From assembly GCA_001643675.2 (NCBI GenBank), contig LSRY02000014.1, forward strand, positions 1,164,001 to 1,228,000: a stretch of 64,000 nucleotides of DNA, written 5' to 3'. The first letter of the stretch is position 1. Every line of letters starts with the position of its first letter. The position numbers and the translations under genes are program-made. The notes under the pieces were generated by a model. The model did no database searches. It worked only from the letters and a program-made list of their open reading frames with translations, and was not told where the DNA came from. This stretch comes from Monocercomonoides exilis. Lineage: Eukaryota > Preaxostyla > Oxymonadida > Polymastigidae. Positions 45,385 to 62,517 of the stretch are shown piece after piece.

Positions 45385-46113
45385 ATGTTTATCTTTTTGC
45401 TTTTAAGTATTGTCAAGTGTTCAGAATTTACTGAACTGATGTCTAATCGTCAAACATGCCCCAAACAGAAGGGATCAGTTGGAGATTACAAAATGAATGT
45501 TCTCGCCAATTTCTGGATTGGAACGGCTTGTCTCAGAGATAAGCCTGGGTCTGGTGTTGGTCCAGTTCGTGGCACAAATGCCGTAACAATTCATGGTCTT
45601 TGGCCAGGAAACAATGCATCATCATGGCCAGAGTGCTGCAACAACTCATACCCATTTAAGCCAGCAGAAATCAGTGGAATTGCTGATCTTTCCAAGAATT
45701 GGGTCTCTACACAAGGCCCCGATAACTCATTCTACACACACGAATGGGAAAAGCACGGAACATGCGCAATGGATCTTTTCCATACCGAACGCGATTATTT
45801 CTCATCTGTTGTGAATCTTAACAAGCGTCTGAATATTGCTGGCATTTTCCGCGCTGCTGGAATTATTGCTGGAAATAGAACATATTCGAAAAATGATGTG
45901 AAAACAGCATTGAGACGTGGTCTTGGTCATGATGTTCTTCTGGAATGCGCTAAAGTCAATGGAATATCAATGCTGAACGCAATTTACACATGCATTGACC
46001 ATTCTCCATCACTTAATGTTCAAGAGTGCACATCGGATTATAAATCAAGATATGAGCCAAAATGTCCATCCTCGTTCATTTTGCCAGCAATTCCAGATTC
46101 TTGCTACAAGTAA
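45385..46113 (+). CDS. Secreted RNase T2 family endoribonuclease
   Basis: Intron-less, 242 residues. A short signal peptide (MFIFLLLSIVKCSE) is followed by a mature protein with both T2 catalytic blocks: CAS I TIHGLWPGN (about residues 70-78) and CAS II HEWEKHGTC (about 119-127), each with its catalytic His and the latter with the acid Glu and Lys. Eleven mature Cys residues, including CC in PECCNNSYPF, fit the disulfide pattern of the family. By family it is an acid endoribonuclease in the lysosome or digestive vacuole, or secreted, degrading food or self RNA with 2',3'-cyclic phosphate intermediates. All key residues are present. Confidence 0.95.
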   Translation: MFIFLLLSIVKCSEFTELMSNRQTCPKQKGSVGDYKMNVLANFWIGTACLRDKPGSGVGPVRGTNAVTIHGLWPGNNASSWPECCNNSYPFKPAEISGIADLSKNWVSTQGPDNSFYTHEWEKHGTCAMDLFHTERDYFSSVVNLNKRLNIAGIFRAAGIIAGNRTYSKNDVKTALRRGLGHDVLLECAKVNGISMLNAIYTCIDHSPSLNVQECTSDYKSRYEPKCPSSFILPAIPDSCYK

Positions 46114-46924
46114 AAAGTAAATTTTTTATTTAATCAGAAAAATTGAGGGTATGTTATGTTATTACTCTCATTTTTCATATTTTAGATATACTGTTGAGTA
46201 TTTATCTTTGTATTTTTTTGCATTTTGTAAAAAATAAAAAAAAAAATCAAAGGAATAATACATTTGAAATTTTTAATTATTATTTCAGCAAACTTTTCTT
46301 TTATTTCTTTCACCTTACCACTTTTTTGAGTGTTTATGTAGCTGTTTAAAGTATTTTCTTCACGATCCTATTTGTTTTCCAACATATTTTTGGGTTGTAT
46401 TGATGTAGTCATTATGATTGAAAATAAAGAGTGTTTTTTCATTTTAAACAGCAACTTAATATTTTTTTTTTTTTTTTTTTTTGCTTGTTTGTGAATTAAT
46501 GATTTCGAAAGTGTACTTCATTATCACAAATTTAGGAGAGTTGAACAAAATAATTAATTTTCTCATTTTTGATATATGATCCATTTTTGCTCTTATTTAA
46601 GAATAAATTCATCTGAAGAGTCATCATTAAAGTTTTATCAGAGTTAAAAAGGTTTCAATTTTTAAACAACGATCAGAAAATATATGTACAACATATTCAC
46701 ATCCAAGCAAACTTACGGGGTAAAAAAAGGAGAATAAGAAGGGAAAAAATGGAGAAAAAGAAAGATTCTGTGAAAAGATGAGAGCTGCTAACATATTTTC
46801 TCTCTATTTATTTAAAGCTTCCTAAAAAAGATTATTATTTCCTAATAAACTCTGTTCCAAAAATACCCATTTTTAATTTTAATTTTTTGGGTTTCATTAA
46901 TTATTTTTGTTGAAAGGATTATTT
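46114..46924. other. AT-rich intergenic sequence with a long T run
   Basis: No gene supported. Includes a poly-T run at about 46461-46482. Confidence 0.5.
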
Positions 46925-48445
46925 ATGAATACCCAAAAAGATGAATCAAAAGATACAGATTTGTTTTTACCAGGAGATGATTGGCTAAGCATTGGAAGCA
47001 AGGAAGGACAAAATCAATTTTCTCAATCTTTTCCTTCTGCATCTCCTTTTAACATTCCAAGGTTAATATTCTCTCAGTTAAAAATGATATCATTATGTTT
47101 TAGACAAGAACCATTGATTATAGATAATTCTTCATCAAGCCAAACAACTTTATTATCAGTATATGCTTTTTTTCAATTTTTTTGTAAAACTTTAACTTAT
47201 TTCTTCAAATTTTTAGACTTTCAAAGATGAAATACAAGAAAATTCCTTTTGGACTCAAAATTTGGAGGGTACACAACAGTACAGTTATTTAAATGTGTGA
47301 CGCTGAAAATTTTCAATGTTCCGATAAAAAATTTTTAATTCAGTTGATAATGTCATTCATCGGGTGCGGATGTCTTGTGGGTCGCATGTGCTCTCCTGTC
47401 CGGAAATTAGATTGGAAGAGATATTTTTTGAGTTTTTCATTTTGGATATCAATAATTCAGGTTTGCTTCTTTATCAAATACGACAATTAACAATATTCAT
47501 TGTAGATTTTAACATACATCATATTGTTTTTTAAACGAGATAAAGGATGCTCAATTTTTTCCATTGATGACAAAACTCTTTTTAAATTTGGAGCTTTAAA
47601 TTACAAACATATAAAGTCAAAATTTTCTGTATGAAACGGTTTTTAGTTTTTAGAATTGACCATTCTTTTCTTTTTATAGATTTATCGATTCATAACAAGC
47701 ATTATCTTGCATAACAGCATTATACACCTTATTTTGAACATTCTTTTTCAGCACCGATTGCTATTAGTTAAAGAAGGCAAATGGGGAAAACTAAAGGTTG
47801 CATCATATTTTTTTTAGCATTTTTTAGCATATATATAATTTCCTTTTATAATCCTTTTATTAAAATTGCAAGACCGCCTGTCTATTTTTTGGTTCAGGGG
47901 CGTATGGATGCCTTGTATTCTGCGCAATAAATGCAGTGGCAAAAAGCAACAGCATTTCAGTTGCCAGCAGTTCTGCAATGTTTGGCATTTGCGGAGGGTG
48001 GATAATGAAGATGATAATTGAGAGGAAATCATTAAGTAAAGGACAAATGTTTGTTAGAAATCATAAACTTTTTAAGAATTTCAAATTTATTTCTTTTTTT
48101 ATTCTGCAAAAAAAATGCAAATAATTCAAACAGAATTGATTGCTGCTTGTCAATCGGGTTGTATGCAATTGGTGTGTTACTCTGCAGCCTTTTTGGGTGC
48201 CTTAGCTTCTTGCCTAATCTCGGAGGGATGATTGGAGGTTTTATTTCATGTTTATTAAGCTATTTCCCACTTATAGTAACAATTTTTTTTTACAACAATT
48301 TGTAACTCGAAATGTGTTATTATGTACAGGATGTTTAATTAGTGGAATATTTATGATTGATAACAGGCGAATTGTATCAATTTCAATAATTGCTCTTCTT
48401 TCACTGATCTTAATCCTTCTTGCAATGTTTATTTTCTCGCCGTGA
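46925..48445 (+). CDS. Rhomboid-family membrane protein, predicted pseudoprotease
   Basis: Nine exons: 46925-47061, 47104-47158, 47217-47294, 47344-47460, 47506-47628, 47680-47796, 47873-48048, 48134-48301 and 48343-48445; all phases agree and give 357 residues. The cytosolic N-terminus is followed by about seven helices. Rhomboid landmarks are present: IILHNSIIHLILNILFQHRLL (the HxxxxHxxxN helix) and VASSSAMFGICGGW at the position of the catalytic-serine helix, usually G-A-S-G-A. The histidine helix instead reads LPNLGGMIGGF, with Asn where the catalytic His (HLGG) belongs. The serine motif also lacks its usual glycines. Intramembrane proteolysis is therefore unlikely; iRhom- or derlin-like substrate binding or ER quality control is the probable role (inference). 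The weakest exon joins are 3/4 and 8/9. Confidence 0.8.
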
Positions 48446-48846
48446 AGAGGGAAAAGTCTTAAAATCAAACAATATTACCACTTTATTTGATTGTTATTGA
48501 GATTATATCAAGAAAAGTTGTTAAAAGTTCGGAGATAACCACTTTTTTTCACTTTTGAAACCCAAGTTTTTGTGTCTTTGTTGGATTTCGTTCGTTTTTT
48601 AATATTTATTTTTTTTTTTTTTTCGAAAAATTGAAGTGCTCAATAAAGTCATTTAAAGTCACAAGAAAGTGTAGAGTGAGGAAAAGAAAGAAAGAAAAAA
48701 GAAAAAAGAAAATCAAATTGAAATGCCTAACTGAAAGGAACATAAATTACTAGCGTGAACTGTGAAAATGACTCTACGGTGGTGTGGTGAATGAATGGGG
48801 TTGAGCGAAGTGATGATGTGAAACACACAAAAGTAAATTGATTCCT
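48446..48846. other. Intergenic spacer between converging genes
   Basis: 3' ends of the rhomboid-like gene (+) and exportin-7 gene (-). AT-rich, with a T run near 48609-48622; no gene seen. Confidence 0.5.
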
Positions 48847-55091
<6,245 letters not shown>

Positions 55092-55362
55092 GAATAGAAG
55101 CAATTGCGCAACTATAAAACAAGAGCCAAAGGAATAAATGAAAAATATTTAATTTTCTGTACCATAACAAATGTTTGATATCTTTCTTTAGGAATTTCGA
55201 GTTGATTGCTTTCATAATTTTTCAATTTGACAAAAGAAATTTTATTGTTCAATCAAAAACAAAGCTTATGAAACGATAAAATTGCTTCTGTTCGTGTACG
55301 ATGGGAAATGATCAAGAATAAATCTTCATTCTAGAAGAATAATTATCTAAAAGCGAAATGAA

Positions 55363-55846
55363 TTACTTTGCCTTCCTTCTATATCTAACACCAGTTGTGA
55401 GACGTGCTTTTCCTCCAGTTGGAGTGCAGATAACATTGGCGCAGTTTCCGCAAACAACTGTCGAAGTGGCGTGACTGAAAACAGTCATGCTGTAATTATA
55501 TGAAATGCAAATAAGAATTAATAAAGTTTGAAAATGAAACACAATAGTTTCGGAAGATTACGAAAAATATCAATAAAATAAAGAAATTTACAAAATAATC
55601 AAAGTTAACAAATCATAATCAAAGCTACAAACATTTTCTGGCAATTGTGGCACTTAACATCCATGAAATAGCTATTTGGGGACTGAACAAGGCGCTTAAG
55701 CTTGTAGCTTTGCCTTTCAGATTTCTTTGAAGGATGAAGGAGATCTACTTTGAATTGATACTAAAAACGTTTTAAATGGATTGATAAAAATGAGTAAGTT
55801 AATATCAATTAACGTTCATCATAATATATGATACCTTCTTGACCAT
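55363..55846 (-). CDS. RPS27: 40S ribosomal protein eS27
   Basis: Three exons: 55846-55835 (MVKK), 55760-55633 and 55489-55363, with donors GTATCA and GTTTGT, giving 88 residues (family about 82-86). The C4 zinc ribbon is intact: VKCHNC in exon 2, then [20 protein letters not shown] in exon 3, with TVFSHA before the second pair. The end is GVRYRRKAK. The start lies only 95 bp from the divergently transcribed SET-domain gene. Confidence 0.96.
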
Positions 55847-55941
55847 TTTGAAGTTTTTTCCCACAGATTGATCAATGAAAATTCCGCTATTGAGATTATT
55901 ATCCCTTACTCCGAAAATAATTGCATGAACCATTTTTAAAC
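55847..55941. promoter_or_regulatory. 95-bp divergent promoter between eS27 and SET-domain genes
   Basis: Start codons at 55846 (-) and 55942 (+) leave 95 bp for both 5' UTRs and promoters. No TATA box is obvious. The shared regulatory role is inferred from geometry. Confidence 0.55.
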
Positions 55942-58637
55942 ATGGCCCTGAATTCTTTTGGGGAAATTCATTTTAAAAACCTTGGAAGATCAACTGTTGC
56001 TATTCGTAACTGTCGCAAAGGTGAAGACATATGCTTAGAAGAACCGCTTATACGGTCTTTTCCTCCCGAAGACTGGTTTATTCAAATATGCGATACATTC
56101 GAAGTTGATAGAACGTTTGGTGTATTTCTCATTGGGTATGCGTTTTCCGAGGAAAGATTTAGAAATTGGGTGTACAACGAAATGTTTGCTCCTGATACAT
56201 CAACACTTGATATATATTCTTCCTTTAAAGATACTCTGTCTGCATTTGTTGGCCCATTAAATAACTATCTTTCTCATCGATATAAGCATCATCCAAAACA
56301 TTGGAATAAACATATAAAATCGGAACCATACATTTTTAATTCGGATAATTTGGAAAGAATGTGGCTTTTATGGAATACAAATGTCCATTCGTTTCAAGCG
56401 TATTTTGATTTAGAAGAAACCGGAGATGCTTCTCGACCAACAAGTGACAATAAGGATGAGTATGATTTTGAAGCAGACGAGCATCCTTATGTTGAAGTTT
56501 CGGAAGAAATAGGGAAAAATCTTGGAACAGCAATATTTGAAGTTGCTTCAAGAGTTCCTCATTCTTGCGCACCAAATATGAGTTACACTCTTATGAACAG
56601 TACTTTTACGGGGCTTCGTTATCGTTGTGTTCGCCCTGTTAAAGTGGGTGAAATATTGTCATTTTCATACATTGATGCATATGACTTGCTTTTTCGGTCA
56701 ACATTAATGCGTCGAGCAGATCTCTTGCGTCACAAATACTTCTTTTGTTTGTGCCCACGCTGCCGCGATGAAGATTACACACGTGCATTCCCCTGTCCTT
56801 CCTGGCATCACTGCAAAAGAAAGACATCTTCAGCAACACCTTCGTCATCTTCAGGCTCTTCGCAAGCTTCGTCAAATGATTTCGCACATTCCTCAAAGTC
56901 ATTCTGTGCTTCATATGAATTTCCCTCTGAGCGGCCGCTTGCAGTGCGATGTGACGTGGAAGGGTGGAAATTTGTCCATCGCCACCCAGAAATGTTTGAC
57001 TCTTCAGGAGTTGAGCTGCATGTAGGGCTTCCAAAACCTTCTCTTTCGATCTTCATCGAGGAAGATGAAAGCAAAACAGGAAAAATTGAAGAGAAAACAA
57101 TGCTGCCGCCTCACAGTGATTCTGACCAGACGCCAGTTGCATTTCCTATCTGCTCTCCGTCTTCTGTTATTCGATCGTGCCCATCAGCACCTCTTTTCTG
57201 GGGAGAAGCTGTTGATAAGCTGTATTTTATGGGAGATGTTGTTGGGGAAGAAGATGAAAGGAATGTGATATCATCATCTTCATCATCATCAACTTCTTCT
57301 TCTTCTTCAACGTCTTCTTCTTCTTCCTCCTCCTCTTTATCTTCTTCTTCTTTTCCTTCTTCTATTTCATCTCAACAATCTCACCCATCTCAAAAAAGAA
57401 TGAACATTTCAAATTCTTCACTGCCCATCCATTTGCAGTGCCAGTATGTTCAGAAGCCCTGGCGATGTTTGAACTGCTCTGCGAGATTCACTGAAGAAGA
57501 GATGAATGTGATAGATTCGCCAGATATTGAAGATAAAGTGGATAAAAGAGAAGAAACTGAAGAGGAAAGAGAGGGAAAAGGAGAAAGAGAAGAAAAAGGA
57601 GGAAAAGAGAAGAGAGAGGAAAGAGAAGAAAGAGAACGAAAAGAGAAGAATGAGAAAGTAGAGAAAAGAGGAATAAGTCGTTATGTGTGGGAGAAAGTGT
57701 TAGGGAAGTTAGTGCTGCAGGCAGTTGGGAAGGATTATGAAGTGATTAAGCAGCTTGTGAAGGAGGCAGCACAGGAAGATGAAGAAGAAGATGAAGAAGA
57801 AGATGAAGAAGATGATGACGACGACGTATCACTTTCTGAATGGGATGGAGAAGAAGATCTGGAGGAGAGGATGAAGAAAGAAGAAGATGAAGAAGAAGAA
57901 AGAGAAAAGGAAATGAAAAGTGAAATAGGAGAAAGAAAAGAAGAAAGAAAAGGCGATATTGAAGCAGCGATTGATGCCGAGATTGAGAGGACGAAGGCGA
58001 AGCTGAGGCGAATGAAGAAGAAAGAGAGGAAGATAAAGAGGATGAGGCAGATGCTGCAGGAAACGCAGGCAATGCGGATGATGAGGAAGAAGCTGAGTGA
58101 CTTGAAGAAAAATGAAATGATGGTGAAATATGAAGCGTTTTTGAAGGAGAAGGAAAAAATTGCTAATTGTGATGATGATGATAGAAAAGGTGATGAAGCA
58201 AAGAAGGAAGGAAAAGAAGAAGTAAATGAAGATGAAGATGAAGATGAAAATGAAAATGAAAATGTGAACATCGATGTAGGAGTATGTCAAAATGAAGAAG
58301 GCGATTCAGAAAGCAATGAAGAAGATAAATTTATTCGTGTAGGAGGGGCAGATGCAGAGCAGTATCAAAAGAACCCTCTTCTGCGAAAGATGCATTTGGA
58401 GTGTATTTTAAATGAATGTGTGAAGCATTTTGGTTATCAGCATTGGACAGCAGGTTACTTGTATGAACAGCTGCTCGACTGGAACTATATGTGGATCAAT
58501 GATATGTTGTGTGTTTTTATGTGTTTTGTGGTGTTGCTTTATTGAAAAAGAAAAGAGAGAGAGAGAGAGAGAGAGAGAAAGAAGAGAAGAGAAAAGAAAG
58601 GAAAAGAAAAGAAAAGAAAAGAAATGATAAATTTGAG

Positions 58638-58708
<71 letters not shown>

Positions 58709-59200
58709 TTTGTTCTCTATCTATCCATCTGTATCCTTCAATAACACCAATTTTTCAGTCTTGTCCCACACCCAGTTGAAGCAATCGTCACAACAGCAGC
58801 TCCTCTGCTGCGATATTGCAAGAACGTAACCAAAGATGGCATAAGCTTCTCATCAGGCGTTTCCTATTTCGCCCAGCGCGTCGCATTCATATTGGAATCT
58901 CTTTCTCAAAGCACTTCTATCATGGAAGAAATGAAAATTACAGTGAATAAAACAAAAAATGATCAAACACATAAATTTGTTTCGCTTTACCCGGAGCTTC
59001 CGGAAGATTTTGACATGATTGATGAAATGCAGAATCTTTTTGAAGAAGCTCTTGTTCCATTTATTTCTGAATGGGGAATAAATGAATCAATATCGCATTT
59101 CTTGATTAATCATATAAAGGGCGGAAAAGAAAGGGGGCTGAGAATTCTTAAAGAAGCAGAAGTTGTTGGTGAATATGAGCCATTGGATTCTGACGAATAG
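55942..59200 (+). CDS. SET-domain (SMYD-like) protein with extended charged region
   Basis: Two exons, 55942-58508 and 58759-59200, join in phase 2 (donor GTGTGT, acceptor TTTTTCAG) to give 1002 residues. ATG 55942 is preferred over upstream in-frame non-ATG codons. The SET halves are visible: GRSTVAIRNCRKGEDICLEE near the start, then VASRVPHSCAPNMSY, VRPVKVGEILSFSYID, and a post-SET-like block in the 20 residues CLCPRCR preceded by RHKYFF. The usual NHSC reads PHSC, changing the residue that normally contacts AdoMet, so methyltransferase activity needs testing. A Cys pair (WRCLNCSARF) follows a Ser-rich insert; then come Glu/Lys coiled coils and a helical C-terminal block spanning the intron (NDMFLVPHPVEAIVTTAAPL). 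Likely SMYD-like by layout. Confidence 0.75.
58555..58711 (+). repeat. Composite simple repeat (GA)n – AAAAG – poly-T – (TTTA)n in SET-gene intron
   Basis: Purine tract to about 58625, then ~39 T (58641-58679), then about eight TTTA units, all inside the intron 58509-58758. Confidence 0.93.
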
Positions 59201-59415
59201 TTTTGCGAGATTAATCGATTTTTCTTTTTTTATCTGTTTTATTTAAAATGTAATGTTCATATTTTATTTTAAAAAATATTGTTCAAATATAATTTTTGAA
59301 CATAATTGTTTTAGTTTTTACAACAATTTTATTCTTTTTTGAATTTTGATGTATTTTCTTTTTTTGTAAACTAAATAAAGGGTTTATTCCCTTCATACAT
59401 CTTTACAAAACTGAA

Positions 59416-60225
59416 ATGATCTTTTGCCTTCTTCTTATTGCCCCTTCGTTCGGGTTCTTATTTAATATGACTGAAACAATACATGAGGGATTTTTAGAGC
59501 ATTTTAGAAAGGGTCAAGAAGTTCAGGGACGCTATTTTATTGTGAAAGGTGGAGTTGGCTCTGTTTATCTGACCGTATGAAATGTTATAAATTCTGAAAA
59601 GATTTTGTATTATCTAATGCAATGATTTCATTTGACAATTTTCAAAATATAAGGTTACCGATCCAAATGGAGACGTTTGCCTTTCCTCCAATGGTCGTGA
59701 TGAAAAATTCTCTTTTAATGCACCTTATGAAGGAGAATACCGCTTCAAATTCATGTCACACTCATCAGCTTCTACTAAAACAATTAGTTTTCTTCTCGAA
59801 GAGCGCACTGTCGAGCAGCACGCACGAGAAAGTTTGCATCATTAACTCCTTTTCTTCCTTCTGTTTTCAAAAAATAATAATGTGAATTTATATTCATAAC
59901 TTAAAATCTTTATATAGAAATGATGTCTGGCTCTGAACTTGAAAAAGGATATTTTGAGTTGGCACACGATATGGATTCAATCGTGAAAAAGCAAGATATT
60001 ATTAAGGCGAAAGAAAGAGAACACAGAGAAAGTTTGCATAGCATAAACATATTTTTGTTTTCTTTTTGTTTTGGCAAAAATCCGATTACTTTTTTTTCAT
60101 TAATAGCGAGCTTGACTGCAAGAAAACGATTGACTTTTTGGGGAGTGTTGTTAATTCTTACGGTTTTAGCTTCATCTATAGTACATATTAGTTATCTCAT
60201 GAAGTTGTTTAAAAACAGAGTATGA
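59416..60225 (+). CDS. p24/TMED (emp24/gp25L/GOLD-domain) cargo receptor
   Basis: Four exons: 59416-59574, 59654-59831, 59918-60031 and 60107-60225 (donors GTATGA, GTTTGC, GTTTGC) give 189 residues. Order: signal peptide (MIFCLLLIAPSFGF), GOLD domain (GQEVQGRYFIVKGG; VTDPNGDVCLSS; PYEGEYRFKFMSHSSASTKT), short coiled coil (DMDSIVKKQDIIKAKEREHR), then one membrane helix (LTFWGVLLILTVLASSIVHISYL) and a short tail LMKLFKNRV. The two GOLD cysteines usual in p24 proteins appear replaced (HEGFLEHF; EKFSFNA), and the tail lacks a KKXX retrieval signal. By family it cycles in COPII/COPI vesicles between ER and Golgi. Confidence 0.92.
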
Positions 60226-61130
60226 AAATTTTGATATCTTTTGAAATATTTAATTTGCTAACATCGAAATTGAAAAAAATTTTTTTGCATTCTACAAATT
60301 TTAGGAACAAAAAGTTTAAGCTCACTTAATAAATGCGAATACAATTCTTTTCATAACATTTTTGATCAATTCACTTCTTTTCTTTACGGATTTTAAAATC
60401 AATAGTTGAATTATCTTTTGGTTTTTGAGATTAAACAGCAAAAAAATAGTATTTTGCAATAATTCGAGTTGATTTTTAAATCGAAAATAAAAAGTCCAAA
60501 GCTTTGAATTTCTTAATTATCATGTACTTAATATTTCAAAATTCGTTTGATTACTCGTTCTTTCAATAATTTTATTATGCAACTGTTGTATGGAGAAAAA
60601 TACAATGTGTAATGGTTCCAAAGAAGACTCTTTTTCGTGTTTGGTCTATAATTTTTTCTGTTTTTATTTTTTTATTTATTTATTCATTCATTTCTGAGCT
60701 TATCAAACATTGTTCAATTTATTCAACGATGTTCTGAAAAAACTTTCTTTTCTTATTGAATGTTTTTCTACATGAATATTTTTCAAATGAGGAATCATTT
60801 TTGATATCATATTTTTTTGTTCAATAATTTTGACACGAAAATTTCCTTTGAATTTCACCAAAGAATAATGAAAAAGGAAAAATACTTATCAATGACAACT
60901 TCATCTTTGTTTCTGCAAAAGCATTGGAAAATACTGCAATCGTGATGTGTAAAGCATTTGAATACAAAATTACTTGCAAAATACAAACTTCCTTTGAAAA
61001 AACTGCACACCAAAAAAAGTTATGATTTCAAATATAACGATCCAAATTAATAATAATTATTAAGAAAATAACATTGAAAAAATAGTTCGATAATTCAAAA
61101 CAATTCTTAAATTTGATTTTTGATGAAATT

Positions 61131-61163
<33 letters not shown>

Positions 61164-61653
61164 AATAGTGATTAATGAATATTTTTTTTATCATTATTAT
61201 TAAAAGACTTTGTTCTTTATTGACGATTCGTTGCATTAATTGCAAATTTCAATGTTTGAGATGAAAAAATGACAATAATCTCTTGAAGATGAATTTCAAA
61301 TTACTTTTATTTATTGTTTGTTCATAAAGCAATTTTATAAATCGAATTATTCACATGAATAAATTGGACTTCAATAATAATCACCCATTTACAAAATAAA
61401 TAAAAAAATCGATCACTTTCATGAAAGAAAAAATAAATACGCAACTAATAAATATTGAAATTTTTTGTCATAAAGATTGACCAAAAATTTATAGATTTTC
61501 AAATTTTTTCGCTTTCACTCTTCATCAAAAACATTTGAAATAGCATAATCCACTTCCTTTGGAACCATGGAACTCGACAGATGTGTTTTTTTCCATGTTT
61601 GTTTCAATCATTAGAAAACTGACAAAAAAAATGAAAATATTAAAAAATATAAA
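60226..61653. other. AT-rich intergenic sequence with poly-T run
   Basis: No supported gene. A T run occupies about 61131-61161. Confidence 0.5.
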
Positions 61654-61655
61654 TA

Positions 61656-62063
61656 GTTAGTGTTAATAATGGCGGACACTTTCAATAACTGTGGACAGTA
61701 GCATTTTCTCAACAACCGTTATTGAAAGTGGCATTTTGACAATTAACCCAATTATTCCCTCAATGAATATGAACTTATAAGTCAAACAAAAATTAAACAA
61801 CTTGCTCTGCAGAATTTTGAAAAAAACATTTTTAATTTTCGGAGAAACTATAAGAATTTAAATTCTTATAGTTTCTCCGAAAATTAAAAATGTTTTTTTC
61901 AAAATTCTGCAGAGCAAGTTGTTTAATTTTTGTTTGACTTATAAGTTCATATTCATTGAGGGAATAATTGGGTTAATTGTCAAAATGCCACTTTCAATAA
62001 CGGTTGTTGAGAAAATGCTACTGTCCACAGTTATTGAAAGTGTCCACCATTATTAACACTAAC
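61656..62063. mobile_element. Near-perfect palindromic foldback element, TA-flanked
   Basis: A 408-bp palindrome with no spacer: arms of 204 bp meet at 61859/61860 (ATTT|AAAT), with only one mismatch noticed (GGCGGACAC versus GGTGGACAC, near the ends). Termini are GTTAGTGTTAATAATGG. It is flanked by TA at 61654-61655 and 62064-62065, fitting a TA target-site duplication. It has no coding potential. The near-identity of the arms implies recent origin or gene conversion between arms (inference). Confidence 0.88.
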
Positions 62064-62065
62064 TA

Positions 62066-62515
62066 CAGTCTGAATCGGATATAATCACATCGGTTTTTGC
62101 ACAACTTTTTGTGACTATATCCGATTGTGATAATATACGATGCTGCTTAACACAGAAAAAAGTGAAATTAATTTTTTTTATATACAAATTTTGTGACAAA
62201 TTTTTTATTTATGGAAATTCTACACAGAAACACATTTTTCAATAGAAATAACAATTTTTTAAGTTTTATAATTTTATTCAGACTTATTTGAGCTCATTTT
62301 TGAAAAAGCGAAAAATTGAAATTTCTGATCAAAAAAGCGATTTTTCAATGAAAAAATCACCCATAATAACAAAAAATGTGATTATATATTTTCTGCCCAG
62401 TGATTATATGCGATGAAAAATGAATGAAAAACAAGCAAAAAATGTCGCTGCATCGAAAAATGTGACAATAAACGATGTTGATTATATTCGACGTGATTAT
62501 ATCCGGTTTAGACTG
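62066..62515. mobile_element. Non-autonomous MITE-like element with iterated internal motif
   Basis: Starts CAGTCTGAATCGGATATAATCAC and ends in the reverse complement CAGTCTAAACCGGATATAATCAC, a 23-bp terminal inverted repeat with four mismatches in one cluster. It is preceded by TA (62064-62065, shared with the palindrome) and followed by CATA. Variants of GTGATTATATNCGAT recur inside, e.g. near 62110-62140, 62378-62415 and 62462-62505. Confidence 0.72.
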
Positions 62516-62517
62516 CA

